Shown here: positions 55,958 to 64,000 of the stretch, in pieces
How the letters are laid out: every line of letters begins with the position of its first letter
How positions within the stretch are numbered: the stretch's first letter is position 1
The notes under the pieces: generated by a model
Seen by the model: the letters and a program-made list of their open reading frames with translations, nothing else
What the model was told of the DNA's origin: nothing
The model's database searches: none
Source: Panorpa germanica
Lineage: Eukaryota > Arthropoda > Insecta > Mecoptera > Panorpidae
Reading direction: 5' to 3'
Length of the DNA: 64,000 nucleotides
NCBI GenBank assembly: GCA_963678705.1
Contig: OY783205.1
Location: 3,534,001 to 3,598,000 of the forward strand
Translations under genes and position numbers: made by a program

Positions 55958-56887
55958 ATGAGCAAAACAAAAATAGGTATAATTAATGAGTTACATAAAC
56001 CTGCACTTAAAAACTATAAGCGTAGACATGTAATCATAAAAGGTCTAAATGATTCTTGGCAAGCTGATTTAGTAGAAATGATTCCGTATGCAAAAGAAAA
56101 CAAAGGTTACAAGTATTTACTCACAGTAATTGATATATTTTCTAAATATGCATGGGCAGTTTCAGTAAAATCAAAATCTGCAAAAGACGTTACTGTTGCA
56201 TTTGAAAATATTTTATTAAAAAATAAGAATAAGGTTCCGAAAAACTTACAAACAGATAACGGAAAGGAATTTTATAACACTGAATTTAAAAAAGTTATAG
56301 ATTCGTATGATATAAACCATTATAGTACATTTAGTAATATGAAAGCATCGATTGTTGAAAGATTTAATAGAACTCTAAAAAATGCCATGTGGAAAGATTT
56401 TAGTATAAAAGGCAACTATAATTGGATTAAAAACATTGATGCACTTGTTAAGAAATATAATAATACTCATCATTCAACAATTAATATGAAGCCATCTCAA
56501 GTATCAATAAAAAATGAAAAAAAATTATTAGGAAATGTATACAATAGAATAAAAAGGGTCGGTTTAAGTCAATATAAAGTTGGAGATTATGTTCGTTTAA
56601 GCAAAACCAAATCATTATTTGCAAATGGGTATACTCCTAACTGGAGTACCGAAATATTTACTATATCAAAAGTACAACTAACTAATCCAGTCACATATTT
56701 ACTTAATGATTCTCTTGGCCAATCAATTGCAGGCGCGTTTTACGAACAAGAACTACAAAAAACAAAATATCCAGATATATATCTAGTTGAGAAAGTTTTA
56801 CAGAAAAAAGGAAAAAGAGTTTTTGTAAAGTGGTTAGGTTTAGATAAATCTCATAACAGTTGGATAGGTGCTAAAAATATTGTATAA
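55958..56887 (+). CDS. Polinton-type integrase with chromodomain (arm D)
   Basis: Intact 309-codon ORF, same protein as the other three. It ends 28 bp before the polymerase pseudogene, which comes from the opposite direction. Confidence 0.88.
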   Translation: MSKTKIGIINELHKPALKNYKRRHVIIKGLNDSWQADLVEMIPYAKENKGYKYLLTVIDIFSKYAWAVSVKSKSAKDVTVAFENILLKNKNKVPKNLQTDNGKEFYNTEFKKVIDSYDINHYSTFSNMKASIVERFNRTLKNAMWKDFSIKGNYNWIKNIDALVKKYNNTHHSTINMKPSQVSIKNEKKLLGNVYNRIKRVGLSQYKVGDYVRLSKTKSLFANGYTPNWSTEIFTISKVQLTNPVTYLLNDSLGQSIAGAFYEQELQKTKYPDIYLVEKVLQKKGKRVFVKWLGLDKSHNSWIGAKNIV

Positions 56888-56915
56888 CATTTTAAATAAA
56901 TAAAACTATTGGTTA

Positions 56916-59900
56916 TTATAAATACTTTAAATATAAGTCTGAATATTCCCCCAATGTTTTCATTTCAAATGCATACCAAACCATTTTGGCATGATTGTAA
57001 TCATCGTCAGATATATTACAGCCATTAAGTGAGCTATAAAAATTATTTTGAGATGGCAAGTCAGATTCATTAAGCATATCCCTACTATTTACATATTCAT
57101 AAGGAAATACACCTTTACGTTTTAATAAATTGATTGGTTTACTTATAAGTGTATTAGCACCCATTGTTTTTCCTATATTATCCCAATGAGTTATTAACTT
57201 TACATCGACACGTTTATCTACATTTTCTATTGTTTTACCATAAACTGAATTATTCATTAATTTAAAAAAGTTTTTTCTCAAATGTATTTGCAGAGTTCTT
57301 TCTTTTTAATGTATTTAGATCAATATAACTTTTTAACCAATCAGACTGTTTAAATTCCAAAATTCTATGAATTTTATCTATTTTCAGATTATTTTTAAGA
57401 CATTGCTTTAACGATCTATTGTGAAGCACATAATTATACTTGTTATTTAGATTTGGTATTAATTTAACGTCATTTGTTTTAATGCAAGGTGGTTTAATAT
57501 TTTCGGCACAGAAAGGTAGATCATTGTGTTCATCGTGCAAATAATTAGGATATCTTAAATCGACTTCTAATATATAACCAACATCTGAGTTATCTTCAAT
57601 AGCTTTAGTTATTTGCATCCCAATACATTAAATATTGAGAATCTTTATTTGAATCATAATTGGACATATATTTATTATTTGCAATTCCATGTCTGTGAGA
57701 GCATTGTGATATTCCACCTCTTACACCTTTTTTAATAAAATGTAACATATCAATATCTGTTAAAAGTTCTAATTCAATACTTGTATAATTTAACATAACA
57801 TCCCAAGAAAGTCCTGGTGCTGTATAATATTGACAGGGATCTAAATTATATGTTTTATAGCAAAATATCTGTTAACAACAGAACATCGATCTTTAAATAT
57901 AAGTCTGAATATTCCCCTAATGTTTTCATTTCAAATGCATACCAAACCATTTTGGCATGATTGTAATCATCGTCAGATATATTACAGCCATTAAGTGAGC
58001 TATAAAAATTATTTTGAGATGGCAAGTCAGATTCATTAAGCATATCCCTACTATTTACATATTCATAAGGAAATACACCTTTACGTTTTAATAAATTGAA
58101 ATGATTTTCATTCGGATAGAATTTTTTAATTCGAAAAATTGTTCTGATAATAAATTTTTTGCAAGTGTTTCTAAACTAGAATGCATAAATCTAAGTTTAA
58201 TATAGCAGTTATGAACTTTATCATTTTTATCGACTTTTGATTCCACCAAAATATGTTTCGTAAAAGATATATACTTTTCCTTATTTTCTGGAATAACTTC
58301 AATTTTTTCACTATCATTACCTAATTCTTTTACAATTATATGGCTATCGTAATTACTTAAGTTATGGAATATGACAGGTATAAACTTTGGAATTGTAAAT
58401 TTTAAATTGCAATGATTATGAGCAGCTCCTCGTTAATTACCAGTTAAATGACAATGATCTAACACTTTATCACCATTGAGGATACCTTCACAAATATGGC
58501 AAATAGAAGCTTCATCATATTCCTGTTTTTGCCAATCAGATAATTTATTTAAAGGCTTCACTTTATTTAAGACTTTATAAATTTGTTTAGCGTCTTCAGT
58601 TATTGTTTCAATAAATACTTTAACGCAATTAATACCTCTGTACGTATCAGTTATTGTTTTAATAAATACTTTAACGCAATTAATACCTCTGTATGTAACA
58701 AACTTACTTAAGGAATCATTAAAGGAACATTTAATATAATAAGCAAAAGAATATGGTTCATGAATTTGAATATTATTTGAAAATGATGTATATTATATGT
58801 TTTATAGCCCACATCTCGAAAATTTTCAAAAATATCTGTTAACAACAGAACATGGATCTTTAAATATAAGTCTGAATATTCCCCTAATGTTTTCATTTCA
58901 AATGCATACTAAACCATTTTGGCATGATTGTAATCATCGTCAGATATATTACAGCCATTAAGTGAGCTATAAAAATTATTTTGAGATGGTAAGTCAGATT
59001 CATTAAGCATATCCCTACTATTTACATATTCATAAGGAAATACACCTTTACGTTTTAATAAATTGAAATGATTTTCATTCGGATAGAATTTTTTTAATTC
59101 GAAAAATTGTTCTGATAATAAATTTTTTGCAAGTGTTTCTAAACTAGAATGCATAAATCGTAAAGAATCAATAAATCTAAGTTTAATATAGCAGTTATGA
59201 ACTTTATCATTTTTATCGACTTTTGATTCCACCAAAATATGTTTCGTAAAAGATATATACTTTTCCTTATTTTCTGGAATAACTTCAATTTTTTCACTAT
59301 CATTACCTAATTCTTTTACAATTATATGGCTATCGTAATTACTTAAGTTATGGAATATGACAGGTATAAACTTTGGAATTGTAAATTTTAAATTGCAATG
59401 ATTATGAGCAGCTCCTCGTTAATTACCAGTTAAATGACAATGATCTAACACTTTATCACCATTGAGGATACCTTCACAAATATGGCAAATAGAAGCTTCA
59501 TCATATTCCTGTTTTTGCCAATCAGATAATTTATTTAAAGGCTTCACTTTATTTAAGACTTTATAAATTTGTTTAGCGTCTTCAGTTATTGTTTCAATAA
59601 ATACTTTAACGCAATTAATACCTCTGTACGTAACAAACTTACTTAAGGAATCATTAAAGGAACATTTAATATGGTTCATGAATTTGAATATTATTTGAAA
59701 ATGATGTATTAGTTTCAGGATAACAAGTACTAATGGGTTTTAATAATGTTTCAAAATCTCCATATATCACAAATGGAACGCGTAATTGATTCTTATGATT
59801 ATCGAATTTTAAAATGTTTTGAGATATCATATTACCCAATTTATCTTTAGCGTTATACTTAGAAGGAAGGATTGTATATATCTTATTGCAATCATATTCT

Positions 59901-60106
59901 AAATGTCTATTTAACTGATCTTCTGTGTTAAAAAATGAAAAGCATCCATCACACAAAAATTGTTTACTAGTATGCTTAGTAAAGTGACTTCTTATTAATC
60001 TTGATATATTTTTAATCCAACAATAATGTCCATTACTCAAATCTTCAATATACAATAAATTAACATGTTGTTTCTTCTTTTTAGATGTATAATGCAACGG
60101 TCCCAC
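56916..60106 (-). pseudogene. Protein-primed family-B DNA polymerase pseudogene, arm D
   Basis: Same blocks and lesions as arm C in mirror image: N-terminal/Exo I block 60106-59666; exonuclease copies 59679-58828 and ~58786-57857 (the second with TGG at KMVWYAF and the shortened T run at ~58125, as in arm C); palm 57796-57605; LEVDLRYP 57618-57262; motif B 57260 leftward; third exonuclease copy ending 56916. No motif C. Confidence 0.8.
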
Positions 60107-61086
60107 AATGAAATTATTTTCAAGCCCGCAAAGGATTATATCTGTTAATATTTATTTCCAAATGCATTATTTCCTTAAGACTCCATGGAATCACCTTATG
60201 GTAAAACCGGCCCTGTTTTAAACACAAAAGCACCACGCAATATTTTTTAAGTATTTTTTTGACAAAAGAATGTTAATTATTAGGTATTATTATACTTTTG
60301 CTGTATATGAACATGAATTTCAAAAATAAACAATTACACAAAATAATATTTCGATTTTCTTTTTATCTAAACTAGAAACACTTTAAAGACTGCGTTCATT
60401 AACAATGTATAGTGGATTTTATTATTTCTGCAGGATGTCATCTCACTTGCTGACACTAAAGGTTATATTTGATAACCATGACTTAAAAGACTCCTATTTT
60501 GTAACTGCTTACCTGACAGCTGATAACTTCTGACAATTTTTCAAAGGCCTATATTTTACAAATTACGCTACTCATACCAGTTCCAAGGTATAGGATCCGT
60601 GTTGCTTTTTATTTAATGTCTTCTGATAGTTTTGTCTTAACTTACATAGCTTAATTTAGAAAATATATAGACGTCCGGTAAACAGTTAGAAAATAGGAGC
60701 CTCATTTCTGTAAAAGTATGTTTATAAAGTTGGCTACCAGAACCTCAAATATTTAGTTATTTTTTAATATATTGCAATACAATAAGAGATATTTACACAT
60801 CTATCGTAACTATTTCAATAATTTATAAAAATTCATTATATATTTGTTATTTTACTATCTCTTTTATATACCCTAAAATGTATTATTTGAGTGCGTATGA
60901 GAAACATGTATGAAGCTGTATAAAGTGCTGCATTATATCAGGCGCCGGTGTAGAGCCTTTTTAAGTTTTTAAATATAGCTAAGAAATCATAATATGCGAA
61001 GAAATAATATGCTTTAACCTACTAACGGTATTGCTCAAAATACTCGTCGCTCAGACAAGAATATAATATTTTATTATATATATTTA
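60107..61086. other. Non-coding stretch of arm D left of Helitron 3
   Basis: Counterpart of 10119-11098. It ends with ATATATTTA directly before the Helitron CTAG. Nothing else recognised. Confidence 0.7.
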
Positions 61087-61345
61087 CTAGCTGACCCGGC
61101 GAACTTCGTACCGCCTGAACTAATTTAGGTTTTGATGAACGTAATACAATGATACAAAATAATATTAATATAGATAGAAACATAAAAGTATTTTATTATG
61201 ATGAATGATGATGAAAACATACAGAATGAGAATAAAAATTAAAAAAATAATAATAATTAAGTAATTCAAACTCATGTCAGAAAAAAATGATTGAACTATG
61301 TTGTGCAGATTGGAATACACTCGGATTAATTCAATAATGGGATTT

Positions 61346-62792
61346 TCATTCAAGCACCTTGTGGTAAACGACATTCTTTGTTTTTTGGTCAGGCGCAAGA
61401 ACAAATAAAGCGGATGGTTTGCCGACACGTGAGCATGCCAAGTACAATTGACCATGAGAAAAACATGCATTTTCTAAATTGAGGCCACAAATAGTCAAGG
61501 ATTGGCCCTGTGATTTGTTGATCGTCATGCTGAAGGCAAGACGAATCGGGAACTGAATGTGTTTAAACTCAAATGGCATATCCGTTGGGATCATCGGAAT
61601 CCTTGGAATAAGAACTTCCTCATCTTTAAATTTTCCTTTAAGTATCAACGCGTGAATCACATTGCTCATCAGTTTTTTTATCACCAAACGCGTTCCATTG
61701 CACAGTTTTGGTTGGTTTAAATTTCTAAGCATGATGACTACCGAGCCAACCTTAAGTTTTAACTTGTGCGGTGGTAAACCAGGCACATCCAAGGAGTTTA
61801 AAAATTCACTTGGATAATTAGTCGCTTCTTCTTCGTTTATTACACAGTCGATAGATTTGAATTATAAAATTGAGGTCATCTACATCTTTATTTTTAGCGG
61901 CCAAAATTGCTCGCTCACTTAACCATTTAGTATTTTTGTGGTTAGCAATGATATCTGGGAATACTTTGTTGATAAGCTCGTCTTTTGATGATACAAAATT
62001 GCAAACATTTGGAGGAAATGAAATCAAACCGCTCGATTTGTCAACAGGAACGCGGCCATTACCGATATTCAGCAATTGCTTCGAGAAATCATCAGCAGAT
62101 AGATCGTTCAACAATGCAACTCTCATATTTACAGACAGTTGAAGTTTCTTTACATATCGCCACAGATTTGATGCTTTGAGGCAAGCGGTTATTTCGTCGG
62201 CAGCAGTAGATCTTGGAATGACTGGTAGTGTTTGTCGGAAATCGCCATATAATAAAATCATTGCACCACCAAAACATCTCGAGTCATTGCGCAGATCTTT
62301 TAATGGTCGGTCTAGTGCTTCCAATGCGCGTTTGTGCGCCATTGTGCATTCGTCCTATATGATGATTTTTAATGCTACTAAAACTTTGGCCATTGCGGAG
62401 TGTTTCGAAATGTTACATGTCGGTTGTTCAGTAGTTTGAAGGTTTAATGGCAATTTTAACGCTGAGTGAGCCGTACGGCATCCGTCTAACAATGTGGCCG
62501 CTATTCCAGAAAAAGCAATTGCTACCGAAATTTCGGATCTCGCACGTACAGTGGCCAAAATCAATGACATGAGGAATTTCTTCCCAGTTCCACCGGGGGC
62601 ATCCATAAAAAATAAGCCGCCATTTCCATCATCAATTGCATTAATCAGTGTATCATAGACTTCCCTCTGCTTAGGATTCAACAGAGGTACATTCGTTTGG
62701 ACTGATTGGATTAGTTCATGTGGATCATATTCACGTTCACGTTCCAATTCTCTATTAAATGCGTCATTCATTCCGCGATCTGGCGCTGGCAT
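61346..62792 (-). pseudogene. Helitron 3 helicase (no Rep domain)
   Basis: Pif1-type helicase from MPAPDRGMNDAFNRELERE (62792) to the C-terminus at 61346. Walker A reads DAPGGTGKKF (Thr replaced by Lys, ~62578). A stop precedes DECTMAHKRALEAL (Walker B, 62342). A deletion/frameshift near 61860 removes the IVGTLYSFKS region kept in Helitron 2. The C-terminal piece LPPHKLKLKVGSVV...MTINKSQGQSL...VACSRVGKPSALF is open (61792-61346). The Rep/HUH half is absent, so it could only move with help from another Helitron. Confidence 0.8.
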
Positions 62793-63087
62793 TCTAACCT
62801 AACCTGGCATTTAACCTATTTAACAAACTGCCGCAAACTGCCGCAAGCAGTTCATAATTTTAAATTTTTGTAATATCCATTCAACGCCTGATTAGTAGGC
62901 AACAATACAAACAGGGTTTAATGTAACACATATCTTCGGTCAAGAGCAAAGTTTTCATTGTTTTTAAGATGTATTATGCTATTCGGGGCGGAGACAAATC
63001 CAACGAATCAATAACCATGAATATTGGTTCAGCAGATCTCGAGTTATAAGTGTTGTAACAAACCCGTCTTTCTTTTATATATATAGA
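62793..63087 (-). other. 5' non-coding end of Helitron 3
   Basis: Shares CATTGTTTTTAAGATGTATT and ATCTCGAGTTATAAGTGTTG with the 5' end of Helitron 2, here as a single copy. Confidence 0.7.
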
Positions 63088-63465
63088 TTATTATTTAAAT
63101 ATAACTTGAGATAAAAGAATGTATCTAAAACTATTTTTTTATAAGTGTATGGAACGAAACAATGTAACAACTGTCAAATGAAATAGCAAATGGTGAGAAT
63201 CGACGAACTTGACCGAATCAAACCGAGACCGAGTTAAACTGTTTGGTAATGGGTTTATGTACTATGTCTTAATTTCTATAAAAGTGTACTATAAAAATTT
63301 TGTGCCCATATTTGGTTAAGTCATGCAATTTTGTATTCATATTGTTCAAGTCATGTAAATTCAATGGATGAATTAGCACCCTTATACTTTATGAATTATC
63401 CTTATTTGGATATATTTTCTATGTACAACAAAATTTACAATCTATTAGTAATTAGTGCAATAAAA
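63088..63465. other. Non-coding stretch of arm D right of Helitron 3
   Basis: Counterpart of 11099-11476. No gene. Confidence 0.6.
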
Positions 63466-63741
63466 TTAATCATTAAGAATCCAATCAAGTGAGTCTTGGC
63501 TCTCATATCCAGGGTCTCCAAATTCAGATATAAAAAGTAACCCGGCTCTAAAAGTTTCACAGAAATTATTCTGATTGATTATAATTTCATCAAAGAATTT
63601 AAATTGATTAAACATATTTAAATCTATTAACAAATGACACTGTAATCCACAATTTAACTTTAAATCAATGCCTAAATTAAATTTATTTGGTATATATATT
63701 ATGTTTAAATATATCTTACTTATATTATCAATTAATATCAA
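63466..63741 (-). CDS. Conserved 91-codon ORF near element terminus (arm D), unknown
   Basis: Same product as 11477-11752 and 47059-47334; no ATG at its start. Confidence 0.3.
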   Translation of the reverse strand: MILIDNISKIYLNIIYIPNKFNLGIDLKLNCGLQCHLLIDLNMFNQFKFFDEIIINQNNFCETFRAGLLFISEFGDPGYESQDSLDWILND

Positions 63742-64000
63742 TAATAACTAAATAAATAAAAGAATTATATACATTTTAAATTTTTATATATTATAAATTA
63801 AGTAATTACAATAGTTTTGATATTTCTTCTAATATATACGACATGTTTGAAATTATTATCATTTTGCTGACGCCGGCTAACACGTGTGCTTCAAGTTACA
63901 TTCGAAGGAATGCGTTATAAATACACTGTTATAAATAATTTAACACTGTCATAATCTTATAACCAATAACAAATCAAACATAAGAATTAATATCGGTATC
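63742..64000. repeat. Terminal region of element 2 (right end, incomplete)
   Basis: Matches 11753-12011 of copy 1. The last ~240 bp and the terminus lie outside the window. Confidence 0.65.

Larger units (their letters stand above)
61087..63087 (-). mobile_element. Helitron 3, helicase-only, inserted in Polinton arm D
   Basis: Minus-strand element from TCTATATATATAAAAG (63087) to CTAG (61087), with the same ends as Helitron 2. The two other complete arms show the empty site: ATATATTTA|TTATTATTTAAAT in arm B (11098/11099) and its complement in arm C. So the insertion is exactly 2001 bp between A and T with no target duplication. Confidence 0.9.
46560..64000. mobile_element. Palindromic Polinton/Maverick-type element, copy 2 (right end ~240 bp outside window)
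   Basis: Begins AGTAGATGAGGAGGGCC at 46560. Left arm 46560-54397, axis at the AAGCTT 54395-54400, right arm from 54398. The sequence at 64000 corresponds to 12011 in copy 1, so ~240 bp remain to the end. Without the Helitron (61087-63087) the full length is ~15.7 kb. Gene content and all major lesions match copy 1. The left arm mirrors copy 1's right arm (x and 58811-x). Confidence 0.82.

Overview
This window looks like nuclear DNA of an arthropod, most likely an insect. It is AT-rich and has insect-type transposons with introns, poly(A)-tailed retroelement ends and canonical GT-AG splice signals; there is no operon structure, rRNA or bacterial-type gene. The species cannot be told from the sequence. 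Almost every recognisable coding region belongs to a mobile element, and most are broken.

Layout. (1) 1-12251 is the right ~12.3 kb of a Polinton/Maverick-type element that is one large palindrome. Each arm carries a wrecked protein-primed type-B DNA polymerase gene with an intact 309-codon integrase gene (DDE core plus chromodomain) sitting inside it on the opposite strand. The arms meet at a satellite full of GAACGTA/TACGTTC words. (2) 46560-64000 is a second, nearly identical palindromic copy whose right end should lie about 240 bp past the window. It carries a 2.0-kb Helitron at 61087-63087. (3) The 34 kb between them is host DNA filled with insertions: an IAP-type RING fragment (12226-12477), a small unknown ORF (13040-13339), a duplicated hairpin (13481-13734), a tRNA-like SINE fragment, a full-length Helitron (14665-19990), a 5'-damaged Jockey-like non-LTR element (20060-22600), MITEs, a gag remnant, a Tc1/mariner-like remnant, and a 10.6-kb LTR retrotransposon (32424-42987) split by another Helitron (34584-37082).

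The host sequence under these insertions is the other point of interest. From 22.8 to 28.7 kb there are seven diverged copies of a unit holding a pyrimidine tract, an AG, 18 nt (9 nt in one copy) and GTAAGT, that is, tandemly duplicated candidate microexons. Further on (29.4-46.3 kb) the pattern CAG-N3-GTAAGT occurs seven times on the same strand. Together they suggest a plus-strand gene built from tiny exons, with the retroelements lying in its introns. This is inference from splice signals alone.

How the parts work together: the only gene that looks able to make a complete element protein is the Polinton integrase, present four times with the same protein sequence. The polymerases lack motif C and could not replicate the element, so these copies would depend on polymerase supplied elsewhere. 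The Helitrons and the LTR element all carry disabling changes. Two Helitron insertions can be defined to the base, one by comparison with empty paralogous sites and one because it splits a retroelement reading frame.
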